Origin: JAKFYM01 sp964416595
Lineage (GTDB): Bacteria > Bdellovibrionota > UBA1018 > CAIPTA01
Assembly (NCBI GenBank): GCA_964416595.1
Contig: CAYQES010000004.1
Coordinates: 76,962 to 140,961 of the forward strand
DNA length: 64,000 nucleotides
Direction of reading: 5' to 3'
A program made the translations under genes and the position numbers. The notes beneath the pieces were generated by a model. It made no database searches. It saw nothing but the letters and a program-made list of their open reading frames with translations, and was not told where the DNA came from. Below are positions 1 through 7,395 of the stretch, piece by piece. Within the stretch, counting starts at the first letter, position 1; each line of letters starts with the position of its first letter.

Positions 1-370
1 AAAAAGCGTGGCCAATTTCGTGGGCCAAGGTGGAAAGAATTTTTACGTCGATCTTTTCTTCTTCGGATGGATACGCGTGTTTTCCTCCTATACTTAAAGC
101 TTTCGCTTCCGCATGGAATGCGCCCAAATTATAGCGATTGTCGTGGCCGGCGTAAGCGTATACATAGCGTAAATTTTTTAGGTTGCGAATCATGGTTTGG
201 GGAAAGGCATTTTTCAGCAACACCAAAAGATTGTGTAATACCGGAGTGGCATGGGTATCCGTTTGGTTGATCGCCACAAGGCCATATTCTTTTTCCAGTT
301 GGTTGCTGAGGGTAGAGCTATCCGCAAAAGCAGAGGAAAAAGTTAGAAAGAAAGAAATAAGAATGTGCAA
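1..370 (-). CDS. secreted zinc metalloprotease, N-terminal part (runs off the window)
   Basis: The reverse strand holds an open frame of about 123 codons that leaves the window at base 1. A TTG start (370-368) follows the purine run AAAGGGAAAAAA and opens a clear signal peptide (MHILISFFLTFSSAFA, then DSS). The mature part ends in the window with STLAHEIGHAF, an HExxH zinc-binding motif followed by GH as in metzincin-like or M48-like peptidases. The third zinc ligand would lie beyond the window, so the family cannot be fixed. It would act in the periplasm or outside the cell. It is divergent from the OmpA-like gene at 514. The frame, signal peptide and motif are seen directly; peptidase activity is inferred. 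Confidence 0.75.
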   Translation of the reverse strand, partial: MHILISFFLTFSSAFADSSTLSNQLEKEYGLVAINQTDTHATPVLHNLLVLLKNAFPQTMIRNLKNLRYVYAYAGHDNRYNLGAFHAEAKALSIGGKHAYPSEEEKIDVKILSTLAHEIGHAF

Positions 371-443
371 TTTTTTCCCTTTAAAAAAGTATAGGAAGGG
401 TGCGGAAAGTTGTCTAGGGCTGTTGAGGGAGGAAGTGATTTTC

Positions 444-459
444 TGGCACAAGAAATGCT
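444..459 (+). promoter_or_regulatory. sigma54 (-24/-12) promoter for the OmpA-like gene
   Basis: The sequence TGGCACAAGAAATGCT fits the RpoN consensus TGGCAC-N5-TTGCW with one mismatch in the -12 box and has the required GG-N10-GC spacing (GG at 445-446, GC at 457-458). The predicted transcript would start near 470, leaving a leader of about 44 bases with a TAGGAG ribosome site before the ATG at 514. A sigma54 activator lies at 6085 in the same window, but a direct link is not shown. Confidence 0.6.
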
Positions 460-513
460 CTTCCTGCGCCGGTATCTTTGCAATGAACCAAAAATGAGAA
501 ATAGGAGAAAAAC

Positions 514-1080
514 ATGAAGTCGAGAAAACTAGTTATCTTTGCTATTGCTTTCAGTGTTCTTACTGGCGGCGTAGTTGCTCAAGCCAATCAAGTAGCTAAA
601 AGCACCCACTACGAAGGAAGCATGAAGGCAATTCCTCACCAAACGATTACTTTCGACAGCGGTTCTTCCACCTTAACGGATGCGGACAGAGAATCACTGA
701 GAAAATTAATCCGGGAAGCTAAGTTGAAAGGCACTATTGAGCAAGTAACAGTGGCAGCTTGGTCCGATAAGGCTTTGCCTAAGAGAGGCCAAAAGCTTTC
801 GGATTTTGACCGCACTCTAGCCGAGCGCCGGGCTAATGCCATCGAAAACTTCCTTGAAACCGATCTCCTTGTTGACGATGTGGATACCTACAATATGGCG
901 GAAACCGCTAACTGGGTGGCCCGTACATTCGATACTCGGGAAGCCGAATTGAAATCTATGTTTGGTCGTCGCGGTGCTGATCTACCTGTAACAAACGCTG
1001 AGTTCCAAGTGATCAAAAATGAGGGCGGCCCAGCGGAAGCTGTGGTGTTAGTTGAAATGGAAATGCCTTCTAGCAAGTAG
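514..1080 (+). CDS. periplasmic OmpA-like domain protein
   Basis: A 188-residue exported protein with a signal peptide (roughly residues 1-25, ending VVAQA). Residues about 45-120 resemble the OmpA C-terminal peptidoglycan-binding fold: an ITFDSGSSTLTDADRE strand-helix start, then a VTVAAWSDKA strand and the helix LAERRANAIENFLE. The typical NxxLSxxRA motif is only partly kept, so peptidoglycan binding is likely but unproven. No beta-barrel domain precedes it. The start has a good ribosome site (ATAGGAG). A sigma54-type promoter precedes the gene and a strong hairpin terminator follows, so it is probably a single-gene unit under RpoN control. Confidence 0.65.
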   Translation: MKSRKLVIFAIAFSVLTGGVVAQANQVAKSTHYEGSMKAIPHQTITFDSGSSTLTDADRESLRKLIREAKLKGTIEQVTVAAWSDKALPKRGQKLSDFDRTLAERRANAIENFLETDLLVDDVDTYNMAETANWVARTFDTREAELKSMFGRRGADLPVTNAEFQVIKNEGGPAEAVVLVEMEMPSSK

Positions 1081-1090
1081 GCATTACATA

Positions 1091-1124
1091 AAAAAGGAGC
1101 TCCATTTGCTTGGGGCTCTTTTTT
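1091..1124. terminator. bidirectional intrinsic terminator
   Basis: A 14-base stem (1091-1104 with 1111-1124, two G-T wobbles) with a 6-base loop is flanked by an A-run on the left and a T-run on the right. It therefore serves both the OmpA-like gene from the left and the convergent Ig-like gene ending at 1125. Confidence 0.8.
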
Positions 1125-1487
1125 TTATTCCTCTTGGAAGCGCTCTATGCAGCGGCCACGGGCGCTGATGCTATCGGAATGGCCAGTGGAATCCCGGAAG
1201 CGAATGGTGCAAGAGTCGTAGCCTTCCCGGTAGGGGCGGTAGCGCACGTAAATGGTGCACGACTGACCGGGTAGCAACGTTCCGCAATAACCCGACACAG
1301 AAAAATCCGCGCAGGCTTGGGAAGATTGCACACGAATTGTTTCGGTTCCTGTGTTGGTGAGTGTGGAAGAGAGCGTTTGTGAAAAGTTTTTCCGCACAGA
1401 GCCGAAATTCATAAAGGTACGGCTTAAATGAAAGTCTGCATAGGCGGGGGTGGTGAGTAAGGCTGTGAGAATAAGAAGGTGTTTCAT
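1125..1487 (-). CDS. secreted immunoglobulin-like (HYDIN/choice-of-anchor-D-like) domain protein
   Basis: A 120-residue protein with a signal peptide (MKHLLILTALLTTPAYA) and one Ig-like beta domain. The pattern FGSVRKNFSQTLSSTLTNTG followed by LLPGQSCTIYVRYRP is typical of the ASPM/SPD-2/Hydin and choice-of-anchor D families: 'same as mean level, then new term, then limit of contribution' repeats. Four cysteines in the second half (SGYCG, QSCT, DSCT, GRCI) could form disulphides in the periplasm. Such domains usually mediate protein binding; the partner is unknown. It converges with the OmpA-like gene over a shared terminator. The ribosome site is AAGGTG. Confidence 0.65.
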   Translation of the reverse strand: MKHLLILTALLTTPAYADFHLSRTFMNFGSVRKNFSQTLSSTLTNTGTETIRVQSSQACADFSVSGYCGTLLPGQSCTIYVRYRPYREGYDSCTIRFRDSTGHSDSISARGRCIERFQEE

Positions 1488-1526
1488 ACTTTCACCTTAT
1501 CCCTTTTGGGGGGCGGAAGTAAATCG

Positions 1527-1760
1527 TCAGGCGGAATCCCGCAAACTCTTTTCCCCTTCAGCCCGGGCACAATGGGCGCAGCAAAAATAGCCTGCTTCCG
1601 CATGCATACCGTGACCAATGATTCTTGTTCCACAGTGTAAGCAAGAAGGCGCCAAGATTTGGATCGCGCATTCGAAGCAATCGAAATGGTATTCTCGATC
1701 CTTGTAAGTGATGGCCAGGCTTGGTTCGTATTCATTTCCGCAACAGTCGCAAGTTTGCAT
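1527..1760 (-). CDS. small cysteine/histidine-rich zinc-binding protein (LIM/metallothionein-like)
   Basis: A 77-residue cytoplasmic protein with regularly spaced metal ligands: CDCCGNEY near the start, HFDCFECAI, then SCLHCG and FCCAHCAR. The motif series CxxC..HxxCxxC..CxxC..CxxC is like tandem treble-clef or LIM knuckles, and the phrase IIGHGMHAE followed by FCCAHCA recurs in a widespread family of small proteobacterial proteins sometimes called prokaryotic metallothioneins. The role is probably zinc binding or storage or an adaptor function; no enzyme domain is present. The start has the ribosome site AAAGGAG 10 bases upstream. Confidence 0.7.
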   Translation of the reverse strand: MQTCDCCGNEYEPSLAITYKDREYHFDCFECAIQILAPSCLHCGTRIIGHGMHAEAGYFCCAHCARAEGEKSLRDSA

Positions 1761-1842
1761 ATGTATAGCTCCTTTCTTTAGTGAGCGAGAATACTATGCT
1801 GGGTTTGGTTTTTTGTAGGCGCAGAATGCCTCGGTAGGACAG

Positions 1843-1859
1843 TTGTACGGAAATTGTAC
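1843..1859. repeat. direct repeat TTGTAC-N5-TTGTAC
   Basis: Two copies of TTGTAC lie five bases apart in the gap upstream of the zinc-binding protein gene (start 1760). The 11-base phase is one helical turn, as expected of an operator bound by one face of a regulator. No regulator is known, so this is suggestive only. Confidence 0.25.
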
Positions 1860-1906
1860 TTTCACCTTGCGCGCGCAAACCGAGGATTTTGGTTGAGTAA
1901 GGATTT

Positions 1907-2007
1907 TTAGATTTTAGCGAGAAAAGCTTCGAGGCTTTCTGTGTTCACAATTTTCCAGCCGCGGCTTAGGGCCAGGGCTTTTCACGTTGCTGCGGTATTC
2001 TTGCCAT
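1907..2007 (-). pseudogene. possible frameshifted remnant of a small protein
   Basis: On the reverse strand an ATG at 2007, 10 bases after AGGAGG, opens MARIPQQREK and soon stops. One base earlier in frame, the sequence KALALSRGWKIVNTESLEAF continues to a TAA at 1907. Adding a single A to the AAAA run at 1979-1982 would join both parts into a 33-residue protein. The tail looks weakly like the last helix of a BRCT domain. It could also be chance coding, since it is short and overlaps the leader of the peptidase gene at 2038. Confidence 0.2.
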
Positions 2008-2037
2008 GGTACTTCTGCCTCCTATTTCGGAGGGGTT

Positions 2038-3405
2038 ATGAAATTTCTACTACTCAGTCTTTTTTTATTACCTAACGCTTTTGCAGAAGACGATATTCTT
2101 ATCCGCCTTACGGCCCTTCCTGGCATTACGGTGCAAGAAACTACTCAGGGAAGCGATAAGTCTATGGGCTACCGGCGTTTTGCTTTAAAAATCCAGCAGC
2201 CTGTAGATCACTTCGATCCTAAATCCCCTACCTTCCAGCAAAAACTCGTGCTCTTCCATAAAAGTGAACAGGAACCCATGGTGTTACAAACCAGTGGTTA
2301 CGCCATTTTCGGCGAACGCTTAGCAAGGATCACGAATCTTTTTAGAACAAACCAATTGCAAGTAGAGCACCGTTATTTTGCGGAATCAAAACCAGTTCCC
2401 ACAGACTGGGAAAAACTCACCGTGCGCCAATCGGCGGAAGATTTTCACAAGATCGTGCAGACTTTTAAAACCATTTATGGTGAACGCTGGGTGAATACAG
2501 GCGTCAGTAAAGGTGGCATGACTTCTATTTTCCATCGTCGTTACTACCCCGCGGATCTCGATGGCACCGTGGCCGATGTGGCACCGATCAGCTTCGCTCT
2601 GGGTGATGATCGTTATCTTACGTTTGTGGATACAGTAGGCGGAGAGCAATACGCTAGCTGCCGCGTAAAGTTGGAAAGTTTGCAGAAAACTCTTTTGCAA
2701 AGACGCCAAGAAATTTTGCCGCTTATCCAGGGAAAATTTGAGGTGATTCCTAAAGAATTGGCTTTCGAAGTTTCTGTGATCGATATGCCCTTTGCCTTTT
2801 GGCAGTACGGAAACCCACGGGATCCCCAATTCGGTTGCCAGAATGTGCCCGGAGAAGGATCCACTACGGACCAATTGTGGAGTTTCTTCGTGGATGCTAG
2901 TGATCCCGCTAACGCAGGCGATGTGAGTGTGCAAATGTTCCAGAGTTACTACTACCAAAGTGCCAATGAGCTAGGTTACCCCAACACGAAGTTGAGCCAC
3001 ATCCAGCACCTCTTGGTATACCCCGCTGATCTTGCGCCTTTTTTGCCCGAAGGTAAAATCCCCGCCTACAATCCCGCCACTATGCTGGATATGGATGCGT
3101 GGCTTAGTCGGGAAGTTAAGAGCATGATGGTGGTGTATGGTGAGTACGATCCATGGACCGCCGGCGCCGTGCGTGCCTTGGCTCCAAACTTAGATAATTA
3201 TTATTTCATGGTGGCCGGAGCCAATCACGGCGCCAATCTCACGGCCCTCGATGATAAAAACCGCGTGCTTGCCATGGAAACCCTGGCCCGCTGGTTGGAT
3301 AAAGCTCCGGCCGTGAGTCCCATGTTGCGCCCCTCTTTACTGGAACAGAAGAGCTCCTTGGAAAGCTTGGAACAACAAGCTGTGCGTAAGTTTGGTTTGT
3401 TTTAA
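2038..3405 (+). CDS. secreted S37-family (PS-10) aminopeptidase
   Basis: A 455-residue exported peptidase of family S37, which in Streptomyces releases peptides from protein N-termini. The ATG at 2038 is preferred over an upstream in-frame codon because GGAGGGG lies just before it and the signal peptide (MKFLLLSLFLLPNAFAE) starts there. Family marks include RFALKIQQPVDHFDP near the N-terminus, the nucleophile elbow GVSKGGM (Ser), GEYDPWT (acid) and GANHGAN (His), so the alpha/beta-hydrolase triad looks complete. It would act in the periplasm or outside the cell on peptides. The next gene is on the other strand, so it is probably monocistronic. Substrate specificity is not readable from the sequence. 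Confidence 0.88.
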   Translation: MKFLLLSLFLLPNAFAEDDILIRLTALPGITVQETTQGSDKSMGYRRFALKIQQPVDHFDPKSPTFQQKLVLFHKSEQEPMVLQTSGYAIFGERLARITNLFRTNQLQVEHRYFAESKPVPTDWEKLTVRQSAEDFHKIVQTFKTIYGERWVNTGVSKGGMTSIFHRRYYPADLDGTVADVAPISFALGDDRYLTFVDTVGGEQYASCRVKLESLQKTLLQRRQEILPLIQGKFEVIPKELAFEVSVIDMPFAFWQYGNPRDPQFGCQNVPGEGSTTDQLWSFFVDASDPANAGDVSVQMFQSYYYQSANELGYPNTKLSHIQHLLVYPADLAPFLPEGKIPAYNPATMLDMDAWLSREVKSMMVVYGEYDPWTAGAVRALAPNLDNYYFMVAGANHGANLTALDDKNRVLAMETLARWLDKAPAVSPMLRPSLLEQKSSLESLEQQAVRKFGLF

Positions 3406-3435
3406 GTTTGTGAAGAAAAGTGGAACTCTAGTGAG

Positions 3436-4230
3436 CTAGGTCTTTCTTCGTCTATAAATCATGGAATCGCACCACGGACGAAAACCGATATTCTGATAAA
3501 CTTTATTTGAAGCGGGATTTCGTAGATCTGTGTAAAGAAAGCAGGTTCTTTTTCCCTCTTTCAACACATCTTCGCAGGCAAAGGCGGTTACGGATCCGGC
3601 GTAGCCCCTGCCTCGAAGTTCGGGTGGCGTGAAAACTAGGCTTATGTTGGAGCCGTCTTTCGTTTCTCTATTTCTCGCGGCCATGGATACCGGCTTCCCG
3701 TCTACTTCCCAGAAAAATACTGGGCGTTCTGTGAACGTCTCGATCATCCGCTCCTTGGTAAACGGAGGCTCATTCGGCGCAGTTTCACGAACAAACCGCA
3801 TGAACCAATCGCAAAATAAATCTTGGTCATTGGAAATAGATTTACGCCCATGACCCTGGCAGTTTGGGTAAGTCGGGGGCTGATCGAGAGTATAAATTCT
3901 CTGGGGCATTCCTAGTTTATGAGCAATACCGAGTTTGGTGAGGCAGTTGGCAAGCATTTCCGCTGTATCGTCCGGCCCAAGGCAGCCGATGAAATCCAGA
4001 TTTACCACCGTTTGTGCAAGTTTCTCACATTGGGCCTGGTTGAGATCGCCTAATACTATATTGTGTGGGGGAGTTTGGATGGCGCAGGCCGCACCGTCTC
4101 CTAAACTCCAAATTCTAACTTTGGAGGGATCTCTATGGGCACGGTTAATCAGGCCGAGCATTAAGTTGTGTCGAGCCTGGTTGGCTTCCAGTGCGTCGAG
4201 ATGCTTGGCTAAAAATGTTTTAAGTTCCAT
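3436..4230 (-). CDS. GNAT-family N-acetyltransferase
   Basis: A 264-residue cytoplasmic protein. The C-terminal half (about residues 155-262) is a GNAT acetyltransferase domain: VSMAARNRET (beta4), then FTPPELRGRGYAGSVTAFA, which carries the R/Q-x-x-G-x-G/A acetyl-CoA pyrophosphate loop as RGRGYA, and NPASNKVYQNIGFRP at the end. The N-terminal half is a helical/alpha-beta extension typical of two-part GNAT proteins of the FR47 type that acetylate unknown small molecules. It is divergent from the four-helix-bundle gene at 4287. Confidence 0.8.
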   Translation of the reverse strand: MELKTFLAKHLDALEANQARHNLMLGLINRAHRDPSKVRIWSLGDGAACAIQTPPHNIVLGDLNQAQCEKLAQTVVNLDFIGCLGPDDTAEMLANCLTKLGIAHKLGMPQRIYTLDQPPTYPNCQGHGRKSISNDQDLFCDWFMRFVRETAPNEPPFTKERMIETFTERPVFFWEVDGKPVSMAARNRETKDGSNISLVFTPPELRGRGYAGSVTAFACEDVLKEGKRTCFLYTDLRNPASNKVYQNIGFRPWCDSMIYRRRKT

Positions 4231-4286
4231 ATAGGGCCTTCAAACTAAGTTTAGCCTTTTGGCACATCAATTGTAATACGCTCGGA

Positions 4287-4622
4287 ATGAAAACATTTCG
4301 AACCTTAGATTTAGCCGTTGAATTCTATTCCCTGGTAGAAAACCTGAAGCTACCAAGACACCTAAAGGATCAGCTTCTCCGAGCATCGTCCTCGATTCCT
4401 CTCAACCTAGCCGAAGGAAATGCCAAATTTTCCTATAAGGATAAGAAACGCATCTACCAAATTGCGATGGGCTCGCTAAGAGAAGCACAAATCATTCTAA
4501 AGCTGGCTCAAATAACAAACCCGAAGATCGTCCAAACGGCAGATCACTTAGGTGCAAGTATCTACAAGCTACTAAAAAGCCGTGAACCAGCAGTCAAAAG
4601 CCAAAACCAATTTGAAGGCTAA
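4287..4622 (+). CDS. four helix bundle protein (23S rRNA IVS-type, TIGR02436)
   Basis: A 111-residue helical protein with the family pattern: FRTLDLAVEFYSLVE, then LKDQLLRASSSIPLNLAEGN, then IYQIAMGSLREAQ. The family (called S23 or IVP) was first found in intervening sequences inserted in 23S rRNA, but free-standing genes such as this are common and their function is unknown. No rRNA flanks it here. No convincing ribosome site precedes the ATG; a -10-like TAATAC lies at 4274-4279, so the transcript may be almost leaderless. Strong palindromes and a tRNA-Leu gene follow. Confidence 0.8.
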   Translation: MKTFRTLDLAVEFYSLVENLKLPRHLKDQLLRASSSIPLNLAEGNAKFSYKDKKRIYQIAMGSLREAQIILKLAQITNPKIVQTADHLGASIYKLLKSREPAVKSQNQFEG

Positions 4623-4641
4623 AATTTCGATGATCGCGGAT

Positions 4642-4665
4642 GGTTCGAACTGAATTCATCGAACC
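4642..4665. repeat. 24-base inverted repeat
   Basis: Arms GGTTCGA and TCGAACC surround a centre containing the palindrome TGAATTCA. It lies between the four-helix-bundle gene and the tRNA-Leu gene. It has no T-run, so it is not a standard terminator; it may be a protein-binding site or part of a small palindromic element. Confidence 0.5.
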
Positions 4666-4678
4666 CGAATTCCGCTCT

Positions 4679-4712
4679 GAATACAGTATACTGTATACGG
4701 TATTCTGTATTC
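4679..4712. repeat. 34-base near-palindrome just past the tRNA-Leu 3' end
   Basis: The arms GAATACAG and CTGTATTC surround TATACT-GTATAC-GGTAT, giving an almost fully self-complementary 34-mer with repeated ATAC units. It lies 8 bases beyond the 3' end of tRNA-Leu in the direction of transcription. It could stop transcription or define the precursor end, or be a protein-binding site; no T-run follows. Confidence 0.5.
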
Positions 4713-4720
4713 GGTACTTG

Positions 4721-4807
4721 TGGTGGCCCCTCCGAGAATCGAACTCGGATGCCCGTGAAGGCGCAGGTTTTTGAAACCTGTGCGTCTACCAATTCCGCCA
4801 AAGGGCC
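4721..4807 (-). tRNA. tRNA-Leu (anticodon CAA)
   Basis: The reverse strand folds into a class II tRNA of 87 bases: acceptor stem GGCCCTT with AGGGGCC, D-arm GGCGGAATTGGTAGACGC, anticodon stem CAGGT/ACCTG with loop TTCAAAA (anticodon CAA, reading UUG), a long variable arm and the T-loop TTCGATT. The 3' CCA is encoded (4721-4723). Confidence 0.95.
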
Positions 4808-4888
4808 AATCCAGAATGGAAAACCATAAGTAGCCAATAGCGGCCGCTCTGTAAAGAGTTTCTGTCTCTTTCGCTAAAGGGGAGTGGC

Positions 4889-5089
4889 TTAAATTTCGCC
4901 TTCATTGCCCGGATTATCGGGATTATCGGGGTCATTGGGCCGTTCGTCGCCATCATTATCGCTATTGTCATTATCACCACGACTATCTTGCTCATCACAA
5001 GGCTCGTAGGTTTCGCATTTAGAAGCGTAGGTTACGGAAGTTGTGAGTGTTGGTGTAAGCGCCAATAAGGCCAAAAGCAGAAATTTCAT
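4889..5089 (-). CDS. small secreted Asp/Asn/Pro-rich protein
   Basis: A 66-residue protein with a good ribosome site (AGAGGTAAAAT before the ATG) and a signal peptide (MKFLLLALLALTPTLTTSVTYA). The mature part has two cysteines close together (SKCETYEPC) and then an acidic low-complexity tail made of DN, DND and NPDNPDNPGN repeats. No domain is recognised. Acidic repeat tails of this kind often bind calcium or are simply disordered; either is a guess. The internal DNA repeat GGATTATCGGG suggests slippage-prone variation in length. Confidence 0.55.
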   Translation of the reverse strand: MKFLLLALLALTPTLTTSVTYASKCETYEPCDEQDSRGDNDNSDNDGDERPNDPDNPDNPGNEGEI

Positions 5090-5177
5090 ATTTTACCTCT
5101 GGGGGTTCATGCCATAGAAGCGCGCGGAGAGTCAACCGGCCGCGTCGTGCGCTGAATATAATGCGGTGCAATAATTA

Positions 5178-6008
5178 CTAAAAATGCCGGGATACGGTGA
5201 ATGCCACGTGCCCGCCCAATAAAAGCGTAAGGCCACTGAGGTAAAGCCCGGCGGCTTTCATGTGTCGCCAGCCAAAAAAGAGGCGGCTGTGTAGATAGAT
5301 TCCGCAAAGAAACCAGGCGGCAAGGGCCAGAAGCGTTTCCCGTTTTTCTATCCAAATTTCCAGGGGCCCGGGAAATTGGTTCGCTTCCAATAACAGCAAG
5401 GTTTCAGTGATGATGCCGGCGGTGAGGAGGGGTAGAGCCCAGAGGATCGCTCGGTAGGCCATGCGGTCCAGGGCGTTAAGGTGCCGTTTTAGTTTGTCCC
5501 GCTCAGCTCCGGAGTAGGAGCGTAGGCGCCACTGGCTAAAGCAGAAAAATAAAACGAGGGGAAATGCGAGAACACAAAAGGCGTAACCCAGCAGAAAACA
5601 TAGACGATGAAAACTCAGCCACTCCAAATCATAGGTAAAGAGGCGGCCAAAGGAGGGGGTGGACGCTGGAGAAAGCGTGAGGGAGAGGCCTGTCCAAAGA
5701 TTAGAGAAAATGGCTGTCCAACGATTGTTGTAAACAGTTTCCATCACGAGGTTCGCTACACTGATCGACCAAGCAAACAGTAAAAAACTAATGGGCATAT
5801 CGTAGTGCTCGAAGCGGAGCTGGCCGTTCACCACTTCTAGCTTGTTGATATAAAGAACTAGGCCAGTGGTAAAAAAAAGTAGCGCAGCCTTTTCAAGGTA
5901 AGCCGTGATTTTTTCCCAAGGGTTCTTTTCTTTGGTCCATAGATAGATCCGCAAAAGGAAACAAATCCAATAAATGGCTGCGGATCCAAGCAGGATAATC
6001 TTGACCAT
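5178..6008 (-). CDS. CcsA/HemX-like cytochrome c assembly-family membrane protein
   Basis: A 276-residue integral membrane protein with about eight hydrophobic segments. The order matches the HemX/CcsA type of the cytochrome c assembly family: HRLCFLLGYAFCVLAF in the middle, and YLHSRLFFGWRHMKAAGLYL near the end (the family has W-R-G-x-x-A-A in this place). The tryptophan-rich WWD motif of true CcsA/CcmF haem handlers is not seen, which favours the HemX branch that acts near glutamyl-tRNA reductase and haem synthesis. No haem gene is adjacent, so the exact role is open. The gene stands alone on the minus strand and is divergent from the sigma54 activator gene. Confidence 0.6.
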   Translation of the reverse strand: MVKIILLGSAAIYWICFLLRIYLWTKEKNPWEKITAYLEKAALLFFTTGLVLYINKLEVVNGQLRFEHYDMPISFLLFAWSISVANLVMETVYNNRWTAIFSNLWTGLSLTLSPASTPSFGRLFTYDLEWLSFHRLCFLLGYAFCVLAFPLVLFFCFSQWRLRSYSGAERDKLKRHLNALDRMAYRAILWALPLLTAGIITETLLLLEANQFPGPLEIWIEKRETLLALAAWFLCGIYLHSRLFFGWRHMKAAGLYLSGLTLLLGGHVAFTVSRHF

Positions 6009-6084
6009 AGGGAGAGCTTGAGGCCTTTATGCCTCCTAGTCAAGATGGCCCAGGATTCCAGCTGGCGTAAATATCGGAGTGGAA

Positions 6085-7395
6085 ATGAAAAAAGATGTTG
6101 AAGCATTGTCAGAAACCGAAGCGAGCTGGCTCAAATCCCCGGTCACGGAAAAATCCGATCGTCTAAAGCCCATGAATTTTCTGATGCTAGAGCCCTACCA
6201 AGGATCTAGAAGAAAACTCCGCATCTACCGCACGCACTATCTAATTGGTAGCGGTGAAGAATGCGATATTCGCCTCCAAGATCCTTTTGTTTCCGCGCGG
6301 CATGCGGAACTGGTGTTGGAGGAGGAGGGGTACCAGGTGGTGGATTTAAATTCTCGAAATGGTGTGTATTTAAATGGCATTCGGGTGAAAGTGGCGCCAC
6401 TTTCAGCGTCGGGAATATTACGAATCGGCCGCTCTAATTTGCATTGGCGGGATAAGCCAGCTCTGGAAAATGAAGGGGATTTGATTGTGGCGGATCCTTT
6501 TATGAAAAAAACCATAGAGCGTTTACGGGTGGTAGCAAAATCTTCTTTGCCGGTTCTGCTTTTGGGTGAAACGGGAACGGGCAAAGAAATTTTGGCGAGG
6601 ATACTCCACGGAGCAAGCCAGCGTTCGGATAAACCCTATGTGGCGGTGAACGGAGCGCTTACGGGCGGAAGTTTGGCGGAGAGTGAGCTTTTTGGCCATA
6701 AAAAGGGAGCATTTACGGGAGCGGAAAATCATCGCTTGGGGGCACTCCGTTCCGCGCAAGGGGGTACGCTTTTTCTCGATGAAGTGGGGGATATTCCCGG
6801 CTCTGCGCAGGCTAAACTGTTGCGGGCCTTGGAATCGGGAGAGGTGAAATCTTTGGGCTCTGACCAAAAAGAAAAGATTGATTTTCGCTTAGTTTCCGCC
6901 ACTAGCCACAATATGGACAGGAAAATTTCTGATGGGATTTTCCGCCAAGATCTTTACTATCGCTTGGCCGGTTATGTGGTGCACATCCCGCCTTTACGTG
7001 AACGGCCACTGGATATTTTAGCTATTGCGAGGAGTGTGGTGCGGGAGTCGCGCCTCGGCTTAGACAAAGAAGCTGAAGCAAAATTACTCAGCTACCGCTG
7101 GCCGGGCAATGTGCGGGAGTTGCGTTCTTGTTTAGGGCGGGCCACGGTGATGGCGGAAGCGGAAAGATCGGGTCGTGTGTTACGAGAGCATTTGTTTGGT
7201 CTAGACCGAGAGGTGCAATCGGATCCGAGGGATGAGCCACACAGCACTTTGGAGGCCCTAGAACGCAATCATATCCAGCGTTCTTTGGAACGCAATGGTT
7301 GGTCGAAAACCGTGGTGGCGCAAGAGCTAGGTATTGCCCGCTCTACTTTGTTTCAAAAAATGCGACGTTACGGTTTTCGTGCTAGCGCCGAATGA
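6085..7395 (+). CDS. FHA-domain sigma54-dependent transcriptional activator
   Basis: A 436-residue regulator. ATG at 6085 is chosen over GTG at 6079 because GGAG (6075-6078) gives proper spacing only for the ATG. An FHA phosphothreonine-binding domain (about 35-110; GSGEECDIRLQDPFVSARH, then NSRNGVYLNG) replaces the usual receiver. Next comes the sigma54-interaction AAA+ domain (about 130-360) with Walker A GETGTGKE, the sigma54-contacting GAFTGA loop, Walker B FLDEVGD and WPGNVREL. A Fis-type helix-turn-helix closes it (NGWSKTVVAQELGIARSTLF). It would open RpoN promoters in response to a Ser/Thr kinase signal rather than a histidine kinase. The only RpoN-like promoter noticed here is at 444-459. 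Confidence 0.92.
   Translation: MKKDVEALSETEASWLKSPVTEKSDRLKPMNFLMLEPYQGSRRKLRIYRTHYLIGSGEECDIRLQDPFVSARHAELVLEEEGYQVVDLNSRNGVYLNGIRVKVAPLSASGILRIGRSNLHWRDKPALENEGDLIVADPFMKKTIERLRVVAKSSLPVLLLGETGTGKEILARILHGASQRSDKPYVAVNGALTGGSLAESELFGHKKGAFTGAENHRLGALRSAQGGTLFLDEVGDIPGSAQAKLLRALESGEVKSLGSDQKEKIDFRLVSATSHNMDRKISDGIFRQDLYYRLAGYVVHIPPLRERPLDILAIARSVVRESRLGLDKEAEAKLLSYRWPGNVRELRSCLGRATVMAEAERSGRVLREHLFGLDREVQSDPRDEPHSTLEALERNHIQRSLERNGWSKTVVAQELGIARSTLFQKMRRYGFRASAE

Noticed and set aside
4258..4276. TTGGCACATCAATTGTA upstream of the four-helix gene, RpoN-like
   Set aside because: The -12 box reads GT in place of GC, and the transcript would start on the ATG. It is treated as an ordinary -10-like site instead.
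4287..4622. An intervening sequence of 23S rRNA
   Set aside because: The protein family occurs in such sequences, but no rRNA sequence flanks this copy, so it is a free gene.
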